Shown here piece after piece: positions 12,427-24,070 of a DNA stretch of 64,000 nt. A model generated the notes under the pieces. The model saw only the letters and a list, made by a program, of their open reading frames with translations, made no database searches and was not told where the DNA came from. Source of the stretch: Nemertoderma westbladi (taxonomy: Eukaryota > Xenacoelomorpha > Nemertodermatida > Nemertodermatidae); assembly GCA_032718475.1 (NCBI GenBank), contig JAUCBJ010008238.1, forward strand, positions 62,001-126,000, read 5' to 3'. Both the position numbers and the translations under genes were made by a program. Within the stretch, counting starts at the first letter, position 1. Each line of letters opens with the position of its first letter.

Positions 12427-13388
12427 CTATATCCCATATTGGTCTAAGTAAAATAATGTTTGACTTTTACTTGGGCGACATGCTGAGGATAAATTTCTGA
12501 AATCTTGGAGGAAATATTGGGCTTGTTCCTGGCGGATTAGGAATAGTTTGGCCTCTTCTAAGGTATCGGAAGTACCATAAATATTGTTGTTGAATTTGAG
12601 GTCCTTCGATTTGATCCTGGATTTAAGACGATTGATGAATTCTATAACAATTGCGGTGGTTTTTATAGCTTTAATATATGAAGAAAATCGATCCAGATTT
12701 ATGATTTTAGCAATAGCTGGAGTTGATTCTTTTTCGGATGTTGCAATTTTAAACACTAATGATTCAATCGTTATTTCAGTATTATGAATGGTTAGAGGAT
12801 TCGAATTTTGTGTGGTAGGCCATTCATCTTGGGGTTGTTGAAGCTATTTTGGACCATGATTCCACAATGTTGATTTAGTCATTGACAAGGGTGTTTTATG
12901 CCCTCTAGTTGGGATATCTGCTGGATTGTCGTTACTAGCCACGTGTTGCCAAGCAGAGGTTGTAGTTAAGTTTCTAATTTTTGTTGTTCTGTGTTTTACA
13001 AAGATGGGTTGTTTGTCTTGATTTGAAGTCTTTATCCACCCCAAAGCGATAGTGCTATCAGACCAATAGTGAACTAAATTCATAGAAATAGAAAGTATTT
13101 TTGCCACTCGTTTACTCAATACAGCACCCATAAGGCAGGCTACTAATTCTTTCCTTGGGATTCGCAAGTTTTCTTCACTCCCCACTGGGAATTTCAATGG
13201 GACAACTTTCGTTTTGGCAATAATGAAATTACTTGATATTTTCCCTGTGGAATTGGTTTCACGAAGATATATACAGATGATACAGATACAGATACAGATG
13301 CAACTTCACTGGAATCGCAGAAAACATGCAATTGCTTATCAGACATTTTGCCAAGAAATGGGAACCTTGATATTTCATATTGTTCCAA
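12427..13388 (-). pseudogene. RNase H and linker fragments, element B
   Basis: Three consecutive minus-strand frames (13388-13194, 13197-12844, 12756-12427). They contain RNase H landmarks (HVFCDSSEVA, RKELVACLMGA, YWSDSTIALGW) and the NPADIPTRG tail that in these elements follows RNase H. The first shift lies near 13380 and the second near 13200. A short ACAGAT/GATACA microsatellite at about 13275-13300 has expanded within the RNase H coding region and adds a serine/valine run. Confidence 0.8.
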
Positions 13389-14889
13389 TTGTGTCTAATT
13401 GAATTGTTTTAAATTCCTTTATTAGGGAAATATCTTTAAGGGGTTCATCCCAATCAATCTTTAGAAGCCAAAGTTTCTGATTCAACATTTTGACTTTGAC
13501 GGCAAGAATGGATAGGTATCCTAAAGGATCAAACACACGTGACATCAATGATAGAAATGTACGGAAGGTATAGGGTATTTCCATATCCATATTGACATTC
13601 TGTACAGATATGCAGTCCGTATTAGTATTCCACAACAGTCCAAGGAAATTTACAATTTCACTTTTTTCAACTTTGAGATCGTTATTTGATAGTGAATTTA
13701 GTAATTGTTTGGAGTTTGAGGCCCATAATTGTAGAATCATACCTGCATCTTTCATAATTTTGAAAGCAGTCTGAGACTTCTCTAGAGCCTCCTGATAAGT
13801 TTGTGCACCTTGTTGTAAATTGTCGACATAGAAGTTGTCGTTCATTTCTCGTACGATATCAGTCTGTGGTTGTTGTGAGAGATGGATTTTAATAGTTCCA
13901 TTCAGGAGAAATTGAGAACAGGTAAGACCAAATGCAACAACTTTGAACCGATATGTTGTTACATTTCCAGAATTATCGAACCAAAAAAATCTACAAAAGT
14001 CTCTCTCACATTCTCTTAGTTGAAGTTGTAAGAATGCCTTTTTTATATCGCTTGTGATAACTATAGGTGTTGTTCGGAATCGCAATACCATATCAGGTAT
14101 TTCCGGGTTAAGATTGGGTCCAACTTCAACACAATCATTTAATGAAACTCCATTTGGACCCTGACTTGAGGCATCAAAGACAGGGCGAACTTTAGTATTT
14201 TTATTTGTTTTTATGACAGGATGATGAGGTAGGTAAAAGCAAACTTTAGTTGTGTTGTCATCTTGTACTTCCTCAATGAACTCATTATCCTTATATATTT
14301 TTAATGCTTCAGAATATATTGATTTCAAAGCAGCGTCTTTATTTAGACGTCGATTTAAGGAATACAATCGTTGAATTGTTTGATGTTTATTTGATTGTAG
14401 TGGAGGATGTGAATCCTTCCAAGGAAAGCTTACTACATATCTTTCCCCAGTATGTCTGATTGTTTGTTTGAGTTCGTTGTAGACTTTTGAGTTATTTATA
14501 TAGGAATGCTGTTCACCAGGTGAAGCAACATCTTTCATTCCATAGGATTCAATATTAAAGAATGATTCAATTTTATCATCTAAACATGATGAAAATTGTG
14601 CAGTATTAGTAGAAAAAGAACGTTGGGTGGAGTTAGCTAGGGGGGATGGTCCTCTAAGAACCCACCCAAAACAAGTAGAGATAGCAGTTGGAGAATTTGG
14701 TGGACCTTTAATCTTTTCGCCATCAACAATGTCATCATAATAGTCAGCAGCAATAAGAATGTCGATAGGATCATCATGAGATGATTCTATGTCACACAAT
14801 TGTAGACCCTGGAGATGGGGGTATGTTTTTATTTCAGCGTTAGAAATAGAATTGTGTGGTTGATTGGTTATAGTAGCTATGCCTAACAT
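13375..14889 (-). pseudogene. Reverse transcriptase frame of element B
   Basis: A 504-codon minus-strand frame covering the protease-RT linker and RT. Visible motifs are PVFDASSQGPNGVSLNDC, the first catalytic Asp region TSDIKKAFLQLQL, and the active-site box as FYVDN (YVDD-type with N in the last position). The A17-associated segment follows (FDPLGYLSILAVKVKMLNQ). It is offset by one frame from the upstream Gag-protease frame, with a 50-bp overlap near 14840-14889. The family usually has one continuous Gag-Pol frame, so this is probably a frameshift. Confidence 0.87.
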
Positions 14890-16531
14890 CTCTTATAAGT
14901 GAGCGTAGTTTTAGACGATAGAGGTTAAATTGTGTAGGACCAGTAGATTGACCACCAGCAGAGTCCATGGATAATATGGGTTTAGCAATAATTGGAAGCC
15001 TCAATTTTTTCGCTAACTTCAAAGTTATAAGACTTGATTGGCTTCCATTGTCTAATAGGCATCTAACGATTGAAGATTCTTTGTTAGATTCTGCTGTAAT
15101 TCTAGCAGTTTGAAGAAGAACCCTTTCGGGTATAGAATTTGTAATAGTACAATGTGTAGCTATATTGGAAGATGTAGTTGTAGAGTCACTAGATGTTGGA
15201 ATATTTGTAGGAACTCGGCTAGAACATACTAGTGATAAGTGTCCTCCTCTACAGAGAGAACAAATAGGTTTGAATTTGCAATGGTTTGAATAATGTCCAT
15301 GATTTAGACAACAAAGACATCGATGCCCAGATTTGAGTTTATTGATGACTTCATTTGAGTTTAGAGTAAGACCTACAGAACATTTCCCTGGATAATGGTC
15401 GGTATTACAGAATGGACATGGAGGTTTAGGATTTAAGTTTCTATTGCCATTTTGATAACCGGACTGTAGGGAAAATCCTTGTGATTTTTCTGTGGTATTG
15501 ATCTGGTTAGTAGGTTTTATGGAGGTGTGTAAAGTCGTCACTTTATTTTTATGTTTATAATCCGTTTTATCCTTTTGTTCAAATGCCTTGAATGAGGATG
15601 ATCCATGATTAGAATTTAAGGAATATCCTCTTGCGTATTTTGATAGTTCAAGGCCTTCAACATAGTGCTCAATGAATTCTAGTAAGGTATCAACAATAAT
15701 TCCATCGTCATCTGCATGTGTTTCATACCACTTTTCGCACATATTTCCAGGCAACCTTGAAAATAGTATTGGCCCTAAGACGGCTGAAATTTCAGCATTA
15801 GACGATGTAAGCACATCCATAGCTCGAAGACTGCGGATATTTGTTACCATTACATCCGTCATATTCCTCAGCGTTTCAGGAGAGGAGGTTTGTCCTCCTT
15901 TTGGAAGGTCTAATAAAGCCATAACATGTGCGTTTATTCTTGGCATTCGTTTTCCGAATCGCCTGTGTATTATAGCAATAGCATGAGTGTAATTATTTTG
16001 TGTGGGTTTCAATCCGGAAATGGCACTCTTTGCAGTGCCAGTTAAAGATTGAAGAAGATAATCAAACCTATCTATGTCTGATAAATTAGGATTTAAATGA
16101 TATCTAGCTTCAAATCTGTCCCAAAATGATTGGTATTTCAAAGGATTTCCATCAAATGGATCTGCTATTGTAAGTTTTTCTAATTTAATGTGTGACGAAC
16201 CAGTAAGATTAGAAGTAAGGGGAGCCGAAGGTGTAGATGGGAGGTCTGGAGGCTCCAATTCTTTGATTCTGTGTTTTAAATACTCAATAATAAGTTCACA
16301 TTGTGATTCATATTCAGAATTATCGTAAAAATATCTGTCAGTATCAGTTTCATTGATTTCTGGTAGTAATTCTTCACTAACCTTTTGAAACTTCGCGTAA
16401 GTTTTCTCAATGGACACTAAACGTGCTCGTAATTCGGGTATTGAGGTTGTCAGTAGCCAATCCTTGACATCCTTGAATGTTCTTGTTATAACGCTCTTTA
16501 ACCCAGATCGTGATTTTTGAAGTGTAGACAT
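14840..16531 (-). pseudogene. Gag-protease frame of element B
   Basis: A 563-codon minus-strand frame starting at an ATG about 17 nt inside the candidate primer-binding site. Order: a helical N-terminus, a DUF1759-type Gag region (YHLNPNLSDIDRFDYLLQSL), zinc knuckles (CPFCNTDHYPGKC, CLCCLNHGHYSNHC, CSLCRGGHLSLVC), and the aspartic protease core (RCLLDNGSQSSLI). The frame itself is undamaged; the damage begins at the junction to RT. Its Gag is only distantly similar to that of element A, so A and B are different families. Confidence 0.88.
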
Positions 16532-16547
16532 TATAGCGGTTGATTAG

Positions 16548-16566
16548 ATCCGGGTCCAGGCACCAT
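16548..16566 (-). promoter_or_regulatory. Primer-binding site of element B
   Basis: Minus strand reads TGGTGCCTGGACCCGGAT, complementary to a tRNA-like 3' end ATCCGGGTCCAGGCACCA. It lies immediately upstream of the Gag start and so marks the inner edge of the 5' LTR. The tRNA was not identified. Confidence 0.6.
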
Positions 16567-17230
16567 TTTTATGTAGTGAATAATTATTGTATCTTAAGAA
16601 TTTGTAAATAAGAATAATTTAAAATACGTTTTCTTGCAATTAAATCTCTGACATTTAATATTACTTACGAATCAACATTAAAATTATTTAATAAAGCATT
16701 TAAACACAGAAACTGAATAGAAAATTGAAATGAATTACACACACCGTAAACACTGAATTCTCTTGAATATATTGGAAGGGTCTTAAAAATGATTTCACCT
16801 AATTGAACTATGTATCAATTAAATCAAATTACCCAACACAAATAAATTAGCTTGCATTAGTTACAGCTTAATAGTTATTCGACATACTGTACTAATAATG
16901 TAAACTAAGTGCTATTGGATACACCTTCACCAGTACAATATTAACAGTAACTAATTAAGCACTAAGGATTGATAACAGATGTCTCATCATATAATTTAAT
17001 TGATTCCATTAAAATAAAGACCGTTATCATATAGATATTGAGAGTAATTTAATGAATGTTTAAGAAATCTCAACCTAATTTGTCACATCTAATTCGCACG
17101 CGAATCGCATGAGAAAGTGTCCGGACCTTTAGAAGCGATACGCATGCGGATATCATGCGAAGTACCCATGCGTATCGCACGTGTCTAGCATGCGATTCTC
17201 TTTAGTGTAGAATAAACCAATGGCCATATA
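16567..17230 (-). repeat. Probable 5' LTR of element B
   Basis: Non-coding AT-rich stretch to the right of the primer-binding site. The outer edge is not defined because the partner LTR is outside the window. Around 17090-17210 there is a cluster of near-palindromic motifs with alternating CGCATGCG/GCGATACG cores (GCGATACGCATGCG and CATGCGTATCGC facing each other), possibly an LTR regulatory or hairpin region. Confidence 0.45.
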
Positions 17231-18400
17231 TGACCAAATAAATTAACCCTATCTGGTCCGGTCTATTTTTCTACTCAATTGGCCCAGGGGGGGAAGGGCA
17301 GAGGGGGGTCATTTTAGACATTTGTTTATATCTTGGCTCAAAAATTATAATTTCGATGGTTTAAAGGTTTTCGAGGTCGCTGTTTACGATAAAACTTGTT
17401 AAAAAAATATTCGGGCAATGCAACCATCATTTTTAGTGCCATCTGGTGCTCCAGAATGAAAAGTACAAAGTAGCAAAAATTTCAAACTGTTAAATTTTGC
17501 CTTTAGTTTGATAAGTCTAAAGCTATACTGGTTTTCAAGGTCGCTGATCATGATACAACTCGTTAAAATCATTCGTGGTAATATGAATGCAACTATGATC
17601 GTCGGTGCTTGTCTGCTCTGGGACGAAAAATACAAGTAGCATAAAATTTCAAATGACAAAAATCGAATTTGGTCGGATAATATGATATTGAGTGGCATAT
17701 ATGTGATCTAGCATCCTAAAAAACACCTTATGTCATAAAATCAGGTTGATATTTGGTAATGAGTTTGGAATATCAAATTTGTGCTACTTGTATTTTTCGT
17801 GCTGCACATTGACACATATCCAAAAATGCCGTAATTAACAAGGAACGATATTTTTTAGTATCATATTCGTGATCATGGATCAGCATCCCGAAAAACTCAT
17901 GGTGAAAATCAATTTGATTTCGTGGTGATATTTAATTATCATATTTCATTATCATAATTGAAAGACATTGTCGGACAATGTCAGAGAAAGTGAGTGGCAA
18001 ACACTGTCGGACAATATAACACAGGTGGTTCGAGTAAATTACGGCGAATAAAGAAAGAACAAAGAAAAAAAAACAAAGAAAGAAAAGATACAAGAAACGT
18101 TAAAGATATATTCTTTGATGTAATAACTTCAACGATAAACTATTACTACATAATGTAATTTTTCTAGAATAAAAAGAACATTTCCAGTAAACAGAAAACA
18201 TTGCCGATAAAGTTTTTACATTTATTAAAAATTCAATTTCATTGATAAAAAGAATGAATCTATAAACAATGCAGGAGCGGGAAATAATCTCCGCTATAAT
18301 AACTTTTAAGAAACGAGAATAAAGACACAGATATAAAAAAGAACAATAATACCTCGTAATGGACATTGTAAGAACGTAGGCCATATTTTTTATAATTTAT
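17231..18400. repeat. AT-rich spacer with diverged direct and inverted repeats
   Basis: No gene seen. Two diverged direct copies of about 165 bp (near 17350-17500 and 17520-17672) share AGGTCGCTG, CTCGTTAAAA-like and AAATACAAGTAGCA-like segments. A third, inverted piece lies near 17770-17800 (TGCTACTTGTATTTTTCGT). Probably relics of one old element that I cannot classify. Confidence 0.4.
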
Positions 18401-18779
18401 TTACTCCAACATTAATAAGCGCCAAATTTATAACATGGAAACGTAGACATAATCGCCTCAACCATTAAGCAATGGAATGTCAGTGATTTGGAATCCCATC
18501 CCTCCTATAGGGGCTGTTGCGCTGTCAGTCAGAGAGGTAACGGCCCGTGGGGTAAGGATTTACCCATGGGGCGCTAACTATCAGATAGTCTGATACCAAC
18601 TGTCAGACAGTCTTTTTCAACTATCAGATAGATGATCGCCCAGTTCAGCAGTTACAAGTTGCCGATAATAGTTGTATTTTTTAAACCCCGAGTGTTGTTG
18701 ACCGAGTCTGTTACTTCCGAAATCGTTGGTCGTGGTGCCGGTGCCGGAATTCTGGCTTTGATTAAAAGCACTGAACTGC

Positions 18780-19475
18780 TGAACGATGGCGGAATCTACG
18801 AAACCCGGCCGGATTCCTAATCCATAATCCGAGGAGGCGACGGAGTCAATTAAACGTAAACAATGAAACGATCGCGATGGACAATGGAGTCTATTCAATG
18901 TATCCAGAACGATACGATGGCGACGGAGTCTATTACAGTATTAAACACGCAACCAAAGCGATCAGACGATGGCGAAGTAATCTACAAAACAGAGAACGAC
19001 AGGAAGGCGATGGAGTTTATTAAACCCAGTAAGATGATGCATAGCGAAGCGATCGAGACGGATAACGGAGTCTATTGCAGTATTAAACCTGGAACGAAGA
19101 CGGTGGAATCTATAGGCAGATAGGCCTAACCCTGGAACAATGCGAACAAGGCTACTCTAAAGTTAGACTAGTCTGGTTTGTGAGATTAACTTGCCAATAC
19201 TAACTCAATACAATGTGCTTTCTTCGAATTCCTAATAATATATTTTAATCTTAATAATAATTATTCAACATCAATTTTTTTATTTTAATCTTAATAATAA
19301 TTATTCAACATCAATTATTTTATTAGTCTTGTCAATGAAGTAATCTACAAAACAGAACGACAGGAAGGCGATGGAATTTATTAAACCCAGTAAGATGGTG
19401 CATAGCGAAGCGATCGAGACGGATAACGGAGTCTATTACAGAATTAAACCTGGAACGAAGACGGTGGAATCTATA
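18780..19475 (+). repeat. Degenerate minisatellite, duplicated
   Basis: Irregular repeats built on GATGGCGACGGAGTCTATTACAGTATTAAAC-like units with period about 50-60 bp from about 18785 to 19112. A 135-bp piece of this (about 18980-19112) is repeated at 19337-19473 with a few substitutions. An AT-rich spacer lies between them, itself containing a short duplication near 19230-19320. The open plus-strand frame 18863-19123 is just a translation of the repeat and I do not call it a gene. Confidence 0.7.
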
Positions 19476-19679
19476 TATGTTGATTTCGAAACATTTAATT
19501 CAAAACTATATAAATGTTAATATAATGTTGGATTTTTTTTTTGTAATAATTAACAGATGAATTATATTTCATTAATTTATTTTTTTTATCTAATCACATT
19601 ATTAAATAACGAAGCACAGAAATAATACTAAGATTGAATATTTAATTGAAGCTACAGTACCGAATTGAATATTTGAATG

Positions 19680-19880
19680 GGAGAATCTTTTAGGCTCGTT
19701 AAGCCAAGGAATGCCTGTTCACCACCATGGGTGATCTTCCACAGTAAACCCTTCCACTCTGTTTCCCAAGTTTCCTTGGTTCCCAATCGACCACTGAAGG
19801 ATGAAAGCCGGGGTTGGGCTAGGCTGCAGCATTTAAAGCACTGTGCCCAAACAGTACTGCCCATCTAGGGATCGAACATT
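19680..19880 (-). mobile_element. Possible SINE fragment
   Basis: On the minus strand a B-box-like GTTCGATCCC is followed by a segment resembling the central part of the SINE at 29.1 kb (CTTTCATCCTTCAGTGG against CTTGCATCCTTGAGTGG). No A box is visible. A weak call based on these two short similarities. Confidence 0.3.
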
Positions 19881-19984
19881 GAATATTTGAGATTGCATAA
19901 GATAGAGTATTGAATATTGAATATCTTCGGCCGTCATCCCGTTGGTGACTGCATTGGCAACCATTTCGACAGTTTCGATTGGTT

Positions 19985-20322
19985 TCGGCTCTTCAGTCCC
20001 CGAATAGACCGATGGTCGGCATGGTTGCTGTCCCCATGACTGAGGCTGCATTACCAACCAAAATTGCCATCTCCAGGCGTTGGAGCAGAAACTGGTGTGA
20101 CCGCGGTTCGTGGGTGGCACTGTGGAGACGAGCCCCGATCTCCCGGAGGAAGGTGGATGTCTCTGGACCAGGGCGGCCAAAGGTCTCAAAGGCCACGGGG
20201 TGAAATAAATGGCCCCGGTCCATTAGGTCGCGATACTTAGAGTTTTTAATGCGCTCCGCCCCCTTAGCTGAGTGCCCCTCGGCAATGATGGTTTGTTGAA
20301 GGTGGCTGGGGGCCAGTGGATC
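19985..20322 (-). pseudogene. 3' terminal fragment of a non-LTR retrotransposon ORF
   Basis: A minus-strand frame of about 112 codons reads through AEGHSAKGAERIKNSKY, HPVAFETFGRPGP and ILVGNAASVMGT to a stop. This is the typical carboxyl end of LINE-type RT proteins found repeatedly in invertebrate genomes (the V-A-x-E-T-F-G ... G-N-A-A-S-V block). No RT core is present upstream, so it is a 5'-truncated copy. It belongs to a different family from the three (TAG)n-tailed LINE copies in this window. Confidence 0.7.
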
Positions 20323-20504
20323 TAGTAATAATTAACGCAAAGATATGATTAGGTCGGCCTACGTGATATTACTGTATTAATTTCTCAAACCAAACCTCCA
20401 TTGACGTCAAATAATATATCCAATTTCTCAATCCATACCAATCCGTATGTAATAATGCAGTAGTACACTGTAATGCAATACCGGTAATGTCAATGTCCAA
20501 CCAA

Positions 20505-21344
20505 CTACTACTACTACTACTAGGATCGGCATGCTGCATTGCAGCTGCATTTTTAAGAATGCTGTGCCGGCTTGTCAACAAAATTGCACCGCCACAACTC
20601 CCTATCACCCATGACATTTGCTAGATCATCCGCATCTTTAAGGCCAGTGTCCTTTAAGATGCGTCTCAAGAAAGTCATGGGCTGTCCACCATGCTTATTC
20701 ACTCCATGAAGCTGCCAAAGTACAAGATTATGCACTGGCTGGTCCTCACGGCGAAAGCAATGTCCTGCAAAGCGGAGGCGATTTTGTTCTAGTGTCAAGC
20801 TTGGGGGAACCAATGAGACACCTCCAATGTTATATAGTGTCTGGTTCGAGATGTGTGCATTGTACTTGACACAATGTACCCGGCGTAGCATTCTTGTGAA
20901 TGTGCCATCCAGATATTTGGTGTCCTCAGCAGTTAGAGCCCAGCATGGACTCCCGTAGAGGAGTACTGGAACTACTGCTGCTCTAAATAATCGGACCTTA
21001 AGTTTCCGTTTAATTCTCGGTGACTTCCAAATCCTGGAAAGCCTATTCAAGGCTGCCCATGCCTTTCCCTTACGTATTCGAAGGTCCTCACCTGACTTCC
21101 GGATCCATGATCCCAGGTAACAGAAGTCGTCCACATGCTCAAGCATACCATCCTTTGAGCTTATGCTCATCCGATCAGAGACTTGCTGAGGACTTTCAAA
21201 GTTAACTGTCAGAATTTTGGTCTTTCTGGAGTTAATAAAAAGACCAACACTAGAAGCAGCATGTTCTAATGAGCTGAGGAGCCGTTGGGCTCCATCTAAT
21301 GATTCTGAGAATGATTCTGCTTGTAGATTATGGTAGAAATTTTT
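20505..21344 (-). mobile_element. 5'-truncated LINE copy 1 with (TAG)n tail
   Basis: Minus-strand 3' end of a non-LTR retrotransposon. It encodes the region after the RT active site (INSRKTKILTVNF, YLGSWIRKSG, LYGSPCWALT, RFAGHCFRREDQPVHNLV) and finishes in a TAG trinucleotide run. It is flanked by an 11-bp target duplication TGTCCAACCAA at 20494-20504 and 21345-21355. The last about 45 bp at the 5' side do not match the longer copy and may be filler DNA. The coding part is open with few changes, suggesting a fairly recent insertion. Confidence 0.9.
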
Positions 21345-21355
21345 TGTCCAACCAA

Positions 21356-22099
21356 ACAATGCGTTGAGTGTTATCGGACCAGCCGCCAAGAAATGTTAGG
21401 CTAACGGCACCTCGCTCTGTTGCATCAGTTTTTGTAGTGGTCAGGTGGTCTAGTTCCAGGCTACCAGAATCCGTTAGGCCTAGTGCATGATATAGAATCA
21501 GCACATCCTGACATCTGTGCAATTCCTGAACTCAGGCATCAGGCGAGCATTTTACAGATGGTGGTCTAATTTATATGGTCTTGTACCGCGAAACCGTGTA
21601 TTATTTACAGATGTAGGCTAAATTTCGGGTCTTGTACCGTGCACAGTACTGGTGGAGGTAGAATAAAACGTCTGTCCTTATCTGATCTGATCTGATCTGA
21701 CAGCATCTGATTCTATAACCAATCAGGAGAAAGAGATATAATATTTACCTAACTGTCTGTTAGGTAAACAGCCAATAGCTGAATAGGGGATCACGTTTCA
21801 GGTAGCAGTACAGGCATATCGGTATGCATCTAATGCACAAAGGCATGTTATTATATATTAAAAATGCGATATACAGTAGGATGAAGGATGGTGGGTATGA
21901 AAGTTGTGTGATTGTCCCAGCAAGATGGATAGTTTCAGATGTAAACAACTTTCGTAGATTTAGTCTGTTAGTTGGTGTTGAAACATTAAACTTTTATTAA
22001 AAACAATACAGCATTTGCTGCAATATTTTTTTCGTAAATCTTTCTTTTTAATAGTTATCATTATTAATAGTTAAAGTTTAAGTTTAAGAATTTTATTAA
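21356..22099. other. Spacer without recognised gene
   Basis: Contains a short (TCTGA)n microsatellite near 21690. It lies within a segment (about 21620-21710) that reappears in inverted orientation at about 24080-24135 (AAGGACAGACGTTTTA shared), so part of it is a dispersed repeat. Confidence 0.4.
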
Positions 22100-22825
22100 T
22101 TTTACTATTTATTAAAGAATATGGGAAGGTGGATGGGAATGTGGGAATTTATAAACACTTATTACCTTCCAATTGAAGGAAAAGAGCAGGTTACAGCGGC
22201 TGTAATTTCTAACCAAAACAATAAACGACGTTGTTACCTACAAATTGAGGGAAAGGAGCAAGTTACCGAGACAGGGTTTTCTAACCAAAACAATAAACGA
22301 TTTTGTTACCTACCAATTGAGGGAAAGGAGAATATGTTACCGCGGCAGCTTGTTTACACAGTTACACCCGTCACCTTCTTACTAACCGTCCTACTGACTG
22401 ATCAATAGATCATCCCCCTCAAAAAATAAAGGACATCGCGCACGCGCATAAAACACTTAATAAAGATAAATTTAATAAAAAATATCGACCAATAAAAAAT
22501 CGAGCGAAAAGTGAAATCCTGGTATTCTTCACATTGGCGAAGAATACCAGACTTTCTGCCGTTTCATTTCACTTTGCAGTTACCCCCATGTGAAGAATAC
22601 CAGGTTTTCACCAAAAACACAGGTTACAGAAGGGCTGAATATAACCAAAACAATAAACGAATTAGTATATGTGCAGGTTATAAGACATAAATAAGCTCTA
22701 TAATACACTCAATAAAGATAAATTAAAAAAGAATTAAAATCTTCAAATATAGAATTCCAATAAAAGTCGACCGAAAAGTGAAATCCTGGTATTCTTCACA
22801 TGGGCGGTATTCTTCACATGGACCG
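22100..22825 (-). mobile_element. Two MITE-B copies head to tail, one with internal 72-bp triplication
   Basis: The family hallmark CCATGTGAAGAATACCAGG and the internal module AACCAAAACAATAAACG occur twice. The first copy (to about 22545) carries three 72-bp units starting near 22162, 22234 and 22306. Being a multiple of 3, these leave an artificial open frame at 22121-22408. The second copy spans roughly 22546-22825. The elements are in reverse orientation to those at 27.2 and 58.1 kb. No coding capacity. Confidence 0.75.
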
Positions 22826-22984
22826 ACACCAAAATTTGGCACCAGCCGCTAAAAACAAATTTAAAATTTCTAGCTTATTTTATTTGAATTCCTTTTAGTT
22901 CGTTTCAGTTAGTTTTTTAGTTAGTATCGTTAGTTTCAGAGCGGGAAGTATTATATTGACACCCCCCCCCCCCCCCCCCCCGGG

Positions 22985-24070
22985 TTTAAGGGGAATACCG
23001 GGGAAACTTCACATGCTGACATAGGCAGAAAGTCCAGTACTCATTTAGCTACCATTTAAGGATGCAAGGCAGAGACGCCTCGCTAAACTACGGAGCCCCT
23101 AAAGGGACATGGGTTTCCCCCTTTTTTTTCTAAGTCCGGCCCGGAGATACTATCTCAGGCCCGGAGATACTAAGTCCGGCCCGGAGATACTATCTCAGGC
23201 CCGGAGATACTAAGTCCGGCCCGGAGATACTATCTCAGGCCCGGAGATACTAAGTCCGGCCCGGAGATACTATCTCAGGCCCGGAGATAAAATACAGAAC
23301 AGGTTCATAGATGTTATAGCGCTGACACAGCAATCAACAGAAACAAATTGCAGCCAATCAGCTAACTGGGTTAATTCCAGATCAATGGCTGTTCTACAAG
23401 TACAGACATCTTGACGGGAACATGGAAATTAAGTTTCACATTTCAATTTGTGAGATATTTAATATGGAGACACAAGAGTATTGTTAGCACAGCACAATAC
23501 AAAGTAATTACATATCTGGAGGGAGGCATGACCCCGTGCCTTTGAATAAAAGCCGACCTACCAACGGGCATTTACTTAATGATAATACCCTTCTACGGCT
23601 ACAGAAATGAACTACCAATAATAAGAACATTCCATATTATTTGGAGGCAATGGCTGAATAGCCGCGTAAAGTTAAACTGCAACAGAGGTGTATGTAAACC
23701 GAAACAAATAGGCCACGGTCACTCACAAAGGCCTGAATGAGATGATATGAGTATGACAAGCAGCTTTGAAGTATTGGCTACCCCATAAACTATAGTAACT
23801 GTATGAGATGGCAGAGTATCTCCGGGCCTGAGATAGTATCTCCGGGCCGGACTTAGTATCTCAGGGCCTGAGATAGTATCTCCGGGCCGGACTTAGAAAA
23901 AAAAGGGGGAAACCCATGTCCCTTTAGGGGCTCCGTACTAAACCCTTCAAAACATTCGTGCCGAAACGAAAACTACCTTGGCCCCATGCCGGGGTTGAAC
24001 CCACAACCTCCGAGAGATGTGAATTCAATATAACCACTAAACCAAGGTGCGCTCTGAACCAAGGTGGAAC
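22985..24070 (-). mobile_element. tRNA-derived SINE, split by a foldback element
   Basis: On the minus strand the right part (24070-23944) has an A-box-like TGGTTTAGTGG and a B-box-like GGTTCAACCCC, followed by GGCCAAGGTAGTTTTCGTTTCGG. The left part (about 23082-22985) continues with TCTGCCTTGCATCC and TGGTAGCTAAATGAGTACTGG. The same two parts are contiguous in the SINE copy at 29125-29400, proving that 23083-23943 is an insertion. RNA polymerase III promoter boxes are the basis of the SINE call. Confidence 0.8.
23089..23937. mobile_element. 849-bp foldback/TIR element inserted in the SINE
   Basis: The ends are inverted copies starting TACGGAGCCCCTAAAGGGAC and ending in its complement. They are flanked by a 6-bp direct duplication CTAAAC (23083-23088 and 23938-23943). 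Each arm continues into tandem 40-bp units with CTAAGTCCGGCCCGGAGATA / CTATCTCAGGCCCGGAGATA: about four on the left (23129-23289) and about two on the right (23820-23895), so the arms differ in repeat number. The centre is unique and non-coding. Superfamily not determined; a 6-bp target duplication is uncommon. Confidence 0.85.

Larger units (their letters stand above)
11250..16531 (-). mobile_element. BEL/Pao element B, decayed, interrupted by element A
   Basis: Minus-strand Gag, protease, RT, RNase H and integrase fragments occur in the normal BEL/Pao order. The left end is cut where element A inserted: the last codons read as the integrase C-terminal region (PSVGDLALV) and stop at 11249/11250. 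The remaining 3' end and LTR of B must lie left of the window. The coding frame is broken by several small shifts and by two tandem-repeat expansions, so the copy is dead and older than element A. Confidence 0.88.

Noticed and set aside
18863-19123. 86-codon plus-strand frame
   Set aside because: It coincides with a degenerate minisatellite; the apparent protein is repeat-derived (ME(F/S)I...).
22121-22408. 95-codon plus-strand frame with repeated EGKEQVT
   Set aside because: Caused by three 72-bp tandem units inside a MITE; 72 is divisible by 3, so the frame stays open by accident.
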